Shown: piece by piece, positions 1 through 8,572 of the stretch
Numbering within the stretch: position 1 is the first letter of the stretch
Layout of the letters: the number at the start of each line of letters is the position of its first letter
From: 66-474 sp040388785
GTDB taxonomy: Bacteria > Pseudomonadota > Gammaproteobacteria > Xanthomonadales > Rhodanobacteraceae
Direction: 5' to 3'
Length of the DNA stretch: 64,000 nucleotides
NCBI GenBank assembly: GCA_040388785.1
Contig: JAZKBD010000019.1
Coordinates: 1 to 64,000 of the forward strand
Translations under genes and position numbers: made by a program
Notes under the pieces: model-generated
Database searches by the model: none
What the model saw: the letters and a program-made list of their open reading frames with translations, nothing else
Told to the model about the DNA's origin: nothing

Positions 1-2103
1 GGGAACATGCCGACCGCAGTCGTGGGTTATGACCTGATCCCGCTGCTGTTTCCCGACCGCTACCTGCCCGAGGGGTATTTCGTCACCGACTGGTACCGTG
101 CGCGGCTGGATGATCTTCTGAAATTCGATTTGATCCTGTCCATTTCCGAGGCCACGAAACGGGATCTCACCACGCAGCTGGGAATTCCCGAAGAGCGAAT
201 CGTTGTCATAGGTGCAGGCTTCGACGAGAGGCTCGTTTGCCCCTATGACGGGGCGGAAGGCGCTCGGCGTCTGCAGGAACTCGGGATCATGCGGCCGTTC
301 GTGCTGACGGTGGGGAACGGCGATTGGCGAAAAAACACGCTGGGTGCCCTGGAGGCATTCGCCGAGTTGCCAAAGGCCTTGCGCGACACTCACGATCTGG
401 TGTTGACGCAAGCCGGTGACGACGTCGATCAGGCCTTGCAACAAGAGCACGCGTCACTGCGTGGCCATGTGCGCACGCTGGGGCGAGTGGACGATGCCAC
501 GCTCGCACTGCTGTATCGCGAATGCCGGGTGCTCTATTTCCCTTCGCATTACGAAGGCTTCGGCCTTCCCGTGCTGGAGGCAATGGCTCTCGATGCCCCC
601 GTTATTTCGTCCAACGCGGGTGCATTGCCCGAAGTGGTCCATGAGCCAGGCTTCCAGTTCGATCCTGATTCACGGCGCGAAGGGGTCGCCTTGTTGACCC
701 GGACCCTCATGGACGAGGCGTTCCGTGAGTCGGTGCGTCACGGTGCGCGCGAACACGCCCTTACGTTCACCTGGGCAAAGACCGCGCGCAAAGCTGCGGA
801 GGCCCTGCACGGTTTGAAGATGCGGGGGGCACGCGCGCACCAACCATCCATTGCCCCGGGGTCATGGCCAAGCCAGCAAAACGTGGATCTGATGGCGGAT
901 GCGTGCATGGATGCCGATGGATCAGGAGAGCGTGCGCTCGAAGACGGATTGCGCGCGATTGCCTTGCGCGGCCGGCGGCGTGTGCTCGTCGACATCACGG
1001 AGATCAAGCGGCTCGATGCGAAAACCGGCATCCAGCGTGTAACGAGAAAATTCCTCGCGGGCCTGCTCGCCATTGCGCATGAAAGTGGTGCATTCGACGT
1101 CGAGCCCTTTGGCTGGACGGAGCATGGCATCGTCTACGCGCGTGAGTTCGCCAGGGATCGCCTGGGGCTGCCTTGCGCTGGCCCGGATACTCCGGTCCGG
1201 GTACTGCCGTCGGATCTCGTGTTCATGCTCGACTCCTCATGGTGGTTGCCGGAGCGGTTCGATGACTTGCACGCACGCGTGCATGAAGCGGGCGGCGAAG
1301 TGGTATGGATGGTCTATGACCTGATCCCGATACGCTTTCCCGAGACATGCGATCCCGATGTGCTGCCGGCATTCCGTACGTGGTTGATCCACGCGATTCG
1401 CACGACAGACGGCTTTGTCTGCATTTCCGAAGCTACGCGGAGCGACCTGGACTCGTTCATGGACGACGTAATTGACAGTGGCCGGCGTCCCTGGACTTGC
1501 AGTGTCCACCTCGGATGCGACATGAACCTGGTCCACGACGAAAGCCCTTCCGAAAGATGCCTGGCGGTGCGGCACGCGACCGGGCAGCGGCCGTATTTCA
1601 TGGCGCTGGGTACGGTGGAGCCCCGCAAGGATTACGGCACGATCATCGATGCTTTCGACTCACTATGGAAGCAGGGCGTAGACGTTGCGCTGGTGATCGT
1701 CGGCAAGCGGGGATGGAACGTGGATGCACTGGCCCAACGCATCAACCAAAGCCCCGAATTCAACCAGAGGCTTTTCTGGCTGCAGGGCGCGGACGACGTC
1801 GATGTGCGACACCTGCTCGACGGGGCCGCCGCGTTGATTCAAGCTTCGATATGGGAGGGCTTCGGCTTGCCGCTGATCGAAGCGGGCAGCCTAGGCATCC
1901 CGCTGCTGGTGAGTGACATTGCAGTGTTTCACGAGATCGCCGGGGATGGCGCCACTTATTTCCCGGTGGGCGATGCGGCAATGCTGGCAAATGCAGTGCT
2001 CCTCGCGCTGGATGGCAATGCGATTCGCGGTCCCGTGACCATTCGGTCCCGGGATTGGCGCAAGGCATCGGCGGAGCTTGCGACGATTCTCTGCTTGAAG
2101 TGA
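1..2103 (+). CDS. Tandem-domain GT4 glycosyltransferase, 5'-partial
   Basis: Contains two complete-looking GT-B catalytic halves. The first spans about residues 1-270 and the second about 320-698, counting from the Met at base 7. Each half ends in the E-x7-E nucleotide-sugar motif of family GT4: EGFGLPVLEAM near residue 183 and EGFGLPLIEAG near residue 617. The first half starts in mid-domain (GYDLIPLLFPD matches the second half's YDLIPIRFPE) and the frame is open to base 1, so the true start lies upstream. The Met at base 7 is probably internal. Two-headed GT4 enzymes usually add successive sugars during O-antigen or exopolysaccharide assembly at the cytoplasmic membrane face. Sugar and linkage cannot be read from sequence. 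Further surface-polysaccharide genes follow on the same strand. Confidence 0.85.
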   Translation, partial: GNMPTAVVGYDLIPLLFPDRYLPEGYFVTDWYRARLDDLLKFDLILSISEATKRDLTTQLGIPEERIVVIGAGFDERLVCPYDGAEGARRLQELGIMRPFVLTVGNGDWRKNTLGALEAFAELPKALRDTHDLVLTQAGDDVDQALQQEHASLRGHVRTLGRVDDATLALLYRECRVLYFPSHYEGFGLPVLEAMALDAPVISSNAGALPEVVHEPGFQFDPDSRREGVALLTRTLMDEAFRESVRHGAREHALTFTWAKTARKAAEALHGLKMRGARAHQPSIAPGSWPSQQNVDLMADACMDADGSGERALEDGLRAIALRGRRRVLVDITEIKRLDAKTGIQRVTRKFLAGLLAIAHESGAFDVEPFGWTEHGIVYAREFARDRLGLPCAGPDTPVRVLPSDLVFMLDSSWWLPERFDDLHARVHEAGGEVVWMVYDLIPIRFPETCDPDVLPAFRTWLIHAIRTTDGFVCISEATRSDLDSFMDDVIDSGRRPWTCSVHLGCDMNLVHDESPSERCLAVRHATGQRPYFMALGTVEPRKDYGTIIDAFDSLWKQGVDVALVIVGKRGWNVDALAQRINQSPEFNQRLFWLQGADDVDVRHLLDGAAALIQASIWEGFGLPLIEAGSLGIPLLVSDIAVFHEIAGDGATYFPVGDAAMLANAVLLALDGNAIRGPVTIRSRDWRKASAELATILCLK

Positions 2104-2161
2104 TGGCCGGTTGCCGAGCACACCGTAATATCATCGTATTTCTCCGGATTGGAGCTGTCGC

Positions 2162-3154
2162 ATGGATTCCACGCAGGCCGCGGGTGTGCCGAAGTTGACC
2201 ATCACCGTGCCGATATTCAATGAAAAGGACAACATCCAGCCGCTGCACGAGAAGGTATGCGCGGCGATGGCGGCTTTAGCCCAGTCGTGGGAGTTAGTGT
2301 TTGTCGACGACGGCAGCCGGGACGGTTCGGGCAAGGTGCTAGATGCAATTGCGGCCAATGACACGCGTGTCTCGGTGGTGCACTTCGTGCGTAACTACGG
2401 CCAGACAGCCGCGATGATGGCGGGCATGGACTACGCTCGCGGCGAGATCATCGTGCCGATGGATGGCGATCTACAGAACGACCCTACGGATATCGCACGA
2501 TTGCTGGCGAAGCTGGATGAGGGATTCGACGTGGTTTCCGGCTGGCGCAAGGATCGCCAGGATCATGCGATCAAACGCAATCTGCCGAGTCGGCTCGCCA
2601 ATGCGTTGATCTCGCGCGTCTCCGGGGTGCGTTTGCATGACTACGGTTGTTCGCTCAAGGCGTATCGACGAGAGGTGCTTGAAGGCGTGAAGCTTTACGG
2701 AGAGATGCATCGTTTCGTGCCGATCTACGCGGCCTGGAATGGCGCCCGCGTCACGGAGATGCCGGTCACCCACCATCCTCGGCTGCACGGCGAGTCCAAA
2801 TATGGGTTGGAACGCATCGTGAAAGTCGTGCTCGACCTGATCGTGGTGAAGTTTTTGTTCCGCTATGCGAGCAAGCCGATTTATGTATTTGGCGGCTTCG
2901 GTCTTCTCTGCATCCTCGCGAGTTTGCTGGCCGGGGTTTGGGCCATCGCGTTGAAGCTGTTCCAAGGGACATCCTTCAGTCGGACGCCGTTGCCTCTCCT
3001 GTGCGTCTTTCTCGGAGCGGTCGGCGTGCTCAGCGTTCTGATGGGCCTGCTTGCCGAGATGTTGAACCGAACTTATCACGAATCGCAGGCGAAACCAGTG
3101 TACAAGATCGCGCGCATTATCGGGCCGGCGCATTCGGCGGGCGACATCCATTAA
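2162..3154 (+). CDS. GT2 polyprenyl-phosphate glycosyltransferase (GtrB/DPM1-like)
   Basis: 330 residues. The N-terminal GT-A domain carries IFNEKDNI, FVDDGSRDGS and the metal-binding acidic motif in PMDGDLQNDP. Two hydrophobic helices follow at about residues 230-255 and 270-295. This GT2-plus-two-TM layout is that of enzymes that load a sugar onto undecaprenyl phosphate (GtrB, ArnC, DPM1 groups), supplying a membrane-bound donor for later transfer outside the cytoplasm. A GGAG Shine-Dalgarno precedes the ATG by 8 bases. It lies 58 bases after the tandem GT4 gene, on the same strand. The sugar specificity is not visible. Confidence 0.85.
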   Translation: MDSTQAAGVPKLTITVPIFNEKDNIQPLHEKVCAAMAALAQSWELVFVDDGSRDGSGKVLDAIAANDTRVSVVHFVRNYGQTAAMMAGMDYARGEIIVPMDGDLQNDPTDIARLLAKLDEGFDVVSGWRKDRQDHAIKRNLPSRLANALISRVSGVRLHDYGCSLKAYRREVLEGVKLYGEMHRFVPIYAAWNGARVTEMPVTHHPRLHGESKYGLERIVKVVLDLIVVKFLFRYASKPIYVFGGFGLLCILASLLAGVWAIALKLFQGTSFSRTPLPLLCVFLGAVGVLSVLMGLLAEMLNRTYHESQAKPVYKIARIIGPAHSAGDIH

Positions 3155-3239
3155 AGCGCTTGCGCGCCAACTGTGCTCCTGCGGGCTTTGCATGCTCGGC
3201 ACGGGAGGCGATCATCCTGCTGGCTTCTGGTGATACACC

Positions 3240-4172
3240 ATGTCTTTCGACCCTACGCTGACATTGCAAACCGAAATGCTTGAGCGCTGCCCGATCTGCG
3301 GTGGTGGTGACCTCCGACGCATCCTCACGGCGCCCGACCATGAGTCTCATACTGGGGATTATGGGATTGATGAATGTGCCGATTGCAGCGTTGCCTTCAC
3401 CAATCCACGGCCCTTGGAGCAGGAGCTGCCGAAGCTCTACGCACAACGCACCAGCGCTGATTTCCCGCGGGCGGGAGGGTTTGCACAGCGACTGCGGAGT
3501 TACGCGATCGACCGATATCTCGCGAGCCAGCTTGGGAGTGATGCAGCCCACGGTGACATACCTTTCGCGGTGCTTGATTATGGTTGCGGCGATGGAGCGC
3601 TGGTTTGTGGATTACTGCGTTACGGTCGCAAGATCGGCCGTCGATTGCATGTGACTGCTGTCGATTTTCACGAACTTGCGCCACCCGCAATCACGCATGC
3701 TGGCCCGGTCGTCAGTTACCAGGTCAACGCCGCTTGGCATCGTCATCCGGGGCGTTACGATGTGATCTTCCTGCGGCACGTGCTGGAACATCATTCGCAG
3801 CCTCTGCGGTTGCTGTCGGAACTTGCCGCCACGCTGAATTCAGGCGGCCGCTTGTTCATTGAGGTACCGAATCGGCGCAGTCTTTGGGCGCGCTTCTTCG
3901 GGCGCTACTATTCCGGTTATTACCTGCCGCGGCACTTGTTCCATTTTGATCAAGCAAGTCTGGCGAACATCCTCCAACGTGCAGGATTTCGCGATCCGTC
4001 CGTGCATCTTGCGCACCACCCGATGATTGGCGGTTCGCTGCGTTACATGACTGGCATGGGATCCGGCAATACGAGCTTGATAGGGTTGGCCGGTTACCCG
4101 TTCCAGATCGGGCTGGATATGTTGTGCGGCCGCTCTACAACCCTGCTGGCGGCTGCCACCCGCCATGACTGA
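3240..4172 (+). CDS. Class I SAM-dependent methyltransferase with N-terminal zinc-ribbon-like cysteines
   Basis: 310 residues. Near the N-terminus are CPIC and, about 30 residues on, CADC, a four-cysteine metal-binding pattern. A Rossmann methyltransferase core follows, with motif I in LDYGCGDGALV and a post-I acidic residue in VTAVDFHEL. Later HVLEHH and EVPNRRS match the Methyltransf_11/23-type enzymes found in surface-sugar clusters. In known relatives such proteins methylate nucleotide-activated sugars or lipid-linked glycans. The last 8 bases overlap the next gene, so the two are translationally coupled. The substrate is unknown. Confidence 0.8.
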   Translation: MSFDPTLTLQTEMLERCPICGGGDLRRILTAPDHESHTGDYGIDECADCSVAFTNPRPLEQELPKLYAQRTSADFPRAGGFAQRLRSYAIDRYLASQLGSDAAHGDIPFAVLDYGCGDGALVCGLLRYGRKIGRRLHVTAVDFHELAPPAITHAGPVVSYQVNAAWHRHPGRYDVIFLRHVLEHHSQPLRLLSELAATLNSGGRLFIEVPNRRSLWARFFGRYYSGYYLPRHLFHFDQASLANILQRAGFRDPSVHLAHHPMIGGSLRYMTGMGSGNTSLIGLAGYPFQIGLDMLCGRSTTLLAAATRHD

Positions 4173-4920
4173 GGTTTCGCTCGCGATCCCGGTGTACAAC
4201 TCGGCACCGTTCCTTGACGGATTGTTCGAGTGCCTGCGCGGGCTTGCACGATTTCCCGGCGAAATCGTCTTTCTTGACGACGCATCATCCGACGATTCGT
4301 TGCAACGGTTGCGCGTGTTCGCGGAAAAATCGGGGCTTCCTGTTCCCGTGCGCGTCATTGCGAACGAATACAACGCGGGCATCGCCGGGGCCTACAACAG
4401 GCTCGTCCGTGAAACTCAAGGCGAGTGGGTGCAATTGCTGGACGGGGACGATGCGTTGGTGGAGCGCGATTATTACGCCCAAGTGATGTCTGCGTTGACC
4501 GTCGACAACGTTCTTGTGATCACCGGGCTGGAAAGCAATTCGGCACTGCTCAGGCACGGCGCGCGTTGGTTCAGCCGGCTGGTGCCACGCCATCCGCCGG
4601 TGTGGTGGCCACTGCTCGGATCGTTTGCCACGCGTTCGGGAGTCTTCTATCGGCGCCAGTCCCTCATCGATCACCCGTTTACCGATCCGATGTATCCGGG
4701 CTCGGATGTGATTCATTTGTTGGACTTGCGGCGTACGGGACGTTGCTTATTCATGTCGCGTCCGCGCGTGTTCCATCGTGTCCACGAACAATCGACGTCA
4801 AGTCGTTCCCGTGATTACACGGCCTATCGCAGGCAGCTTGCCCGCTTCGGAGGCGGCGTTCGCTTTGTGCATGGTTGTGACATTGCGCTTCGCCAGTTGG
4901 CGCACCGATGGAGCCGCTGA
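4165..4920 (+). CDS. Family 2 glycosyltransferase
   Basis: 251 residues with a GT-A fold: SLAIPVYNS at the N-terminus, FLDDASSDDS as the nucleotide-binding acidic motif, and QLLDGDD as the DXD-type metal site. No convincing transmembrane segment, so probably cytosolic or peripheral on the membrane. Its ATG lies inside the 3' end of the methyltransferase gene. The pair probably modify the same glycan. Donor and acceptor cannot be assigned. Confidence 0.8.
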   Translation: MTEVSLAIPVYNSAPFLDGLFECLRGLARFPGEIVFLDDASSDDSLQRLRVFAEKSGLPVPVRVIANEYNAGIAGAYNRLVRETQGEWVQLLDGDDALVERDYYAQVMSALTVDNVLVITGLESNSALLRHGARWFSRLVPRHPPVWWPLLGSFATRSGVFYRRQSLIDHPFTDPMYPGSDVIHLLDLRRTGRCLFMSRPRVFHRVHEQSTSSRSRDYTAYRRQLARFGGGVRFVHGCDIALRQLAHRWSR

Positions 4921-5037
4921 TGCCGTTCCATGCGGACTGTATTCTCCGCCGTGGGAATCCAGAGCCGAGACTGCTTGCCGCAGACGAGACCTTCAAGGCT
5001 ATCCACGACGATTTACGAAGCTGGTGCTGAGCGGCAC

Positions 5038-5994
5038 ATGAAAAAACTCCTGCTCAAGATCACCGTGTCTTGCGCGCTCCTCGCACTGCTCTTGTGGCGG
5101 GTGCCGCTTGGCGAGATCGGTGTGCACATGCGCTCGTTCCATGCTATCACGCTAGTGGTGGTCGTGAGTCTTTCATTAGCGTGTTGGGGGATTGCTGCCA
5201 TCCGGCAGTGGTGCCTTCTGCCGGAGTTTCGGTATCGCGACCTGTTGTATGTGACCTTTGTTGCCAAATTCTACGCTACGGTCCTGCCTGGGCAAATCGC
5301 TGGCGATGTAGTCAAAGCCTATCGGCTGGGACAACAATCCCCCAGGGCGGGACACGCCGAGGCTGCGACGTTGCTGGATCGTGGGCTCGGTTTGTTTGCG
5401 CTATTCGTCGTCAGCGCGATTGCTTCGTTGTATTCGACCCGGTTGCCGATGCCGTTCCGCCTTTTCTTCATATGCGGCGTCATAGGCATTCCGATCGGCG
5501 GAGCGATCGTGGCCAGTTCCCTGTTTCGCGGAGTCATGGTCGAACGCCTGCTGGCGCGTCGTCGCGGCCGGATCGGCGCTTTTGTCCGCGAGTTCAGTCT
5601 TGCGCTGCACGATCATCTACATCGACCGGGCATGCTGCTTGTCGCCATGCTGCCGGCGATATTATTCCATGCGTCCTGCATTGCGATGCAGGTGCTTTTG
5701 GGCGATGACCTTGGAATCAAATTGGGCTGGGCGGACTGGACGGTTGTTTATGCTGGTGTGTCGCTGGTGATGTTGTTGCCTGTCAGCGTGGCTGGCTTGG
5801 GATTGCGGGAAGGAGGTTACGTAGGATTATTGGCGTTGTTTGGGTACAAGGCCAGCGCGGCGTTGTCGCTGTCATTCGTGATTTTGGGGGCGGCTCTGGT
5901 CGCGGCGCTGGTTGGCGGAGGACTGGAGTTGGTTACCATCACCAGTCGTGTCCGCGCATCATCGGCCGCCACGCGCCGCTCGACCGGACGGTGA
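5038..5994 (+). CDS. Flippase-like integral membrane protein (LPG synthase TM / UPF0104 family)
   Basis: 318 residues, very hydrophobic, about eight predicted membrane helices. The segments KFYATVLPGQIAGDVVKAYR and LLPVSVAGLGLREG are typical of the lysylphosphatidylglycerol-synthase transmembrane family (PF03706), whose members move or hold glycolipid intermediates. The ATG at 5038 (MKKLLLK) is preferred over an upstream in-frame codon at 4930. The 36-residue extension is hydrophilic, unlike the family, and would overlap the region right after the preceding stop. Position among glycosyltransferase genes supports a role in glycolipid export. The exact substrate is unknown. Confidence 0.75.
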   Translation: MKKLLLKITVSCALLALLLWRVPLGEIGVHMRSFHAITLVVVVSLSLACWGIAAIRQWCLLPEFRYRDLLYVTFVAKFYATVLPGQIAGDVVKAYRLGQQSPRAGHAEAATLLDRGLGLFALFVVSAIASLYSTRLPMPFRLFFICGVIGIPIGGAIVASSLFRGVMVERLLARRRGRIGAFVREFSLALHDHLHRPGMLLVAMLPAILFHASCIAMQVLLGDDLGIKLGWADWTVVYAGVSLVMLLPVSVAGLGLREGGYVGLLALFGYKASAALSLSFVILGAALVAALVGGGLELVTITSRVRASSAATRRSTGR

Positions 5995-6129
5995 TGGACA
6001 TCGGCCGAAGCAACGCGTCGCAACAGGATCGCCGAAAACGCAATTTGCGGGACATCATTGGGAGATGACGAGATTCATGAACACGGGTATTCAAACAACC
6101 AGCGTCCTGTACGCAGATGGCTTGGGTAC

Positions 6130-8490
6130 ATGACTCGGCAAAGCGCGACCGCGCAACAGCCTCCCCCGCTCGACCAGGACGCATCAAAGACGCCCACGCC
6201 GCAACACCGGTCTGGTTCGCGTCGCCAGTACCATCTGGGAAAGATATTGCGCTGCGTGGTTGCGCTGACAGCTTTTATCGTACTGTTTTACTGGATGGGG
6301 AACCTCGGCAACCTGAGTATTCATCGGCCATTCGAGTATTCGGGTGATGCGTTGGAAAAACTTGCGTATCAAGCGCACGACTACATCGCCAACGATTTCG
6401 ACACACGAATGCGAGCGCCGTTCGAGTTGTCCCACCCCGAACGCACCAGCTATGCCTATAACGCGCTGTTCCAGTCCGATTCGAATCTGATCTGGATTGC
6501 AAAGTGGATCGGCGGCGATGGCGCGGCCAAGATACTCAACTTGGCCTATCTGCTCTCCTTCCTGTTTGTCTTCGGGTCTGGATATTGGACATGTGGTCGG
6601 CTTGGCTTGCGTGATCCTTACCGGTTCGGTGCGGCTAGTCTGTTTGCGCTCATGCCCTACCATTTCCAGCGTGCCGAGAATCATTTGCTGGAGTCGACGT
6701 ACTATTTCGTGCCGTTGATGATCCTAGTGATGCTGGAGATGTGGTCGGCGCGCCCGTTGGCTTGCAGGTGGAGGGATGACCGCTGGCAATTCATGTGGAG
6801 CGACAGGCGGCTTTGGGGCGCTTTGTTTTTGCTCACGTTTCTCACATCGTTTAATCCCTACCACCAATTTTTTTTCGCGTGCCTTGTGGCATCCGTCGCA
6901 CCGTTCGCGGCTGTCTATCGGAAAAGCTGGCGGCCTTTTCTCGCCGGATGGGGACTGGCGGTATTTGCTTGCGCGGTGCTGGTGCTCAAGCATGCACTCG
7001 CGCATCATCTGTCTACGCCTGGCTTGGCGCTAGGGCTCAATGATCAGCCTATAAGCGACTACGGTGGCGCGGAACGCTATCCGCTCAAGATCGTGCAGAT
7101 GTTATTGCCTGTCCAAGGCCATCGATGGGGTGTGCTGGCTTCGCTGAGGCAGGTGTACGACGCCGCCAATCCACTGAACAACGAAAACAATACGACCACG
7201 CTGGGCTTCGTTGGCGGGATCGGCTTTTTGTCATGCATTGCGTTGGCATTGGCTCCCGCTGCAAAGCTGCGATCGAGTCGAGCAGGCAAGCTTGGGTTGA
7301 TAGTCTTGATTGCTGTTCTGTTTGCGTCGATGGGTGGCTTCAGTTCGTTGATATCTACCGTAAGTGAGGTTGTGCTTGGCCCCCGCTCCCTCCTGACTCA
7401 GGCACGTGGTTGGGACCGCATTGTTGTGTTCATCGGGTTTGCCGCCTACTTTTCGGTTTTCTGGCTGTTGCAACGAGGTGTGGCAACCGTTGAGTCTGCT
7501 GGCTGGAAGCGTCTTGCGTTGACTTGGCTGGCTGGTTCCGCCGTATTGGCTTTCGCATTGTGGGATCAGGTGCCCTACACGATCGCGCAGCAGCATGATG
7601 GTCATTTCCGAAGCGACCAACGCTTCTTTGGTGCCCTTCAGAAGCGGTTGCCTCCTGACTCGCGGATATTCCAGTTGCCGTTCGTCGTGCATCACTATTC
7701 AGGCTTCGTGCTGCCGGGTGTGTATTACACCGAGATGTTGCGTCCCTATGTCAACACACGCAACCTGCACTTCACGTACGGTGGTGACCGGTTATCCGTC
7801 CAAGCGCAATGGTTGCGTGCGGCTTCAGCGTTGTCGCCCGATCAGGCAGCCCGCTATTTGTGCAGCTACGGCTTTGCGGGCGTGTTGCTGCAGCGGAATA
7901 TGCTGAAGGATCCTGCCGTGCTGGAGGAGCAGTGGCAAAGCTCACTTGGCACGGCTCCGGTGGTTAGCGAAGATGACGATTACGCATTCTTCCCCTTAGC
8001 GTCGTTTTGTGCGTCCCATGGAATTAGCCGCGTCGAGATGGATCTGTTGAAAGCCAAGTCGCTGGAACAACTGAAACAGGGGCGGCAGTTCTTGCCTGGA
8101 GGAGCCTTCGCGCATCTAACTGGTCGCGTGCTCTTGGCGCCCGACGACAAGATTGTGATTAGTGCGAATCAGAACGAACAAGGCAATATCGCATATGGTC
8201 CGTATGAAACGTTGAATCCGGGGCAGTATCGAGCGGTGTTCAGCTTTGCGAATATATCCAACGACAAGCATCGAGGGACAGTGACGATCGACGTCACCAT
8301 TCAGACATTCGGGAAGGAACATGTCTTGACCAGTGCAACCTTCCAGCCGGCCTCCGAAACGGGGCCCCTCCAAGCCAGTCTGAAATTTGTCGTAGGCCGG
8401 AATGACACCAACGCACAATACAGAGTGGTTAAAAGCGAGGGTTTCGGTGTAGAGTTTCTGGGCGTAGATATCCAGAGGCTGCCGCCGTGA
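6130..8490 (+). CDS. Large multi-pass membrane protein, GT-C-like
   Basis: About 786 residues from ATG 6130. A TTG at 6058 in the same frame would add 24 residues. A hydrophilic N-terminus is followed by a helix around residues 35-55, then an extracytoplasmic loop, then many hydrophobic helices to about residue 500. The last roughly 280 residues look soluble and exported. This matches GT-C-type glycosyltransferases or YfhO-like membrane proteins that use polyprenyl-linked sugars, but I recognise no diagnostic catalytic motif. It closes the surface-glycan gene block and is convergent with the acetoacetyl-CoA synthetase gene. Function is inferred only from architecture and neighbours. Confidence 0.65.
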   Translation: MTRQSATAQQPPPLDQDASKTPTPQHRSGSRRQYHLGKILRCVVALTAFIVLFYWMGNLGNLSIHRPFEYSGDALEKLAYQAHDYIANDFDTRMRAPFELSHPERTSYAYNALFQSDSNLIWIAKWIGGDGAAKILNLAYLLSFLFVFGSGYWTCGRLGLRDPYRFGAASLFALMPYHFQRAENHLLESTYYFVPLMILVMLEMWSARPLACRWRDDRWQFMWSDRRLWGALFLLTFLTSFNPYHQFFFACLVASVAPFAAVYRKSWRPFLAGWGLAVFACAVLVLKHALAHHLSTPGLALGLNDQPISDYGGAERYPLKIVQMLLPVQGHRWGVLASLRQVYDAANPLNNENNTTTLGFVGGIGFLSCIALALAPAAKLRSSRAGKLGLIVLIAVLFASMGGFSSLISTVSEVVLGPRSLLTQARGWDRIVVFIGFAAYFSVFWLLQRGVATVESAGWKRLALTWLAGSAVLAFALWDQVPYTIAQQHDGHFRSDQRFFGALQKRLPPDSRIFQLPFVVHHYSGFVLPGVYYTEMLRPYVNTRNLHFTYGGDRLSVQAQWLRAASALSPDQAARYLCSYGFAGVLLQRNMLKDPAVLEEQWQSSLGTAPVVSEDDDYAFFPLASFCASHGISRVEMDLLKAKSLEQLKQGRQFLPGGAFAHLTGRVLLAPDDKIVISANQNEQGNIAYGPYETLNPGQYRAVFSFANISNDKHRGTVTIDVTIQTFGKEHVLTSATFQPASETGPLQASLKFVVGRNDTNAQYRVVKSEGFGVEFLGVDIQRLPP

Positions 8491-8572
8491 ACAAGCTTGG
8501 TTAATGCCTGTCACTCCAGTTTTAGCGGATTCAGCGTTTCGGAATACTTTTCTTCGGTGCGCCGCGCCCATA

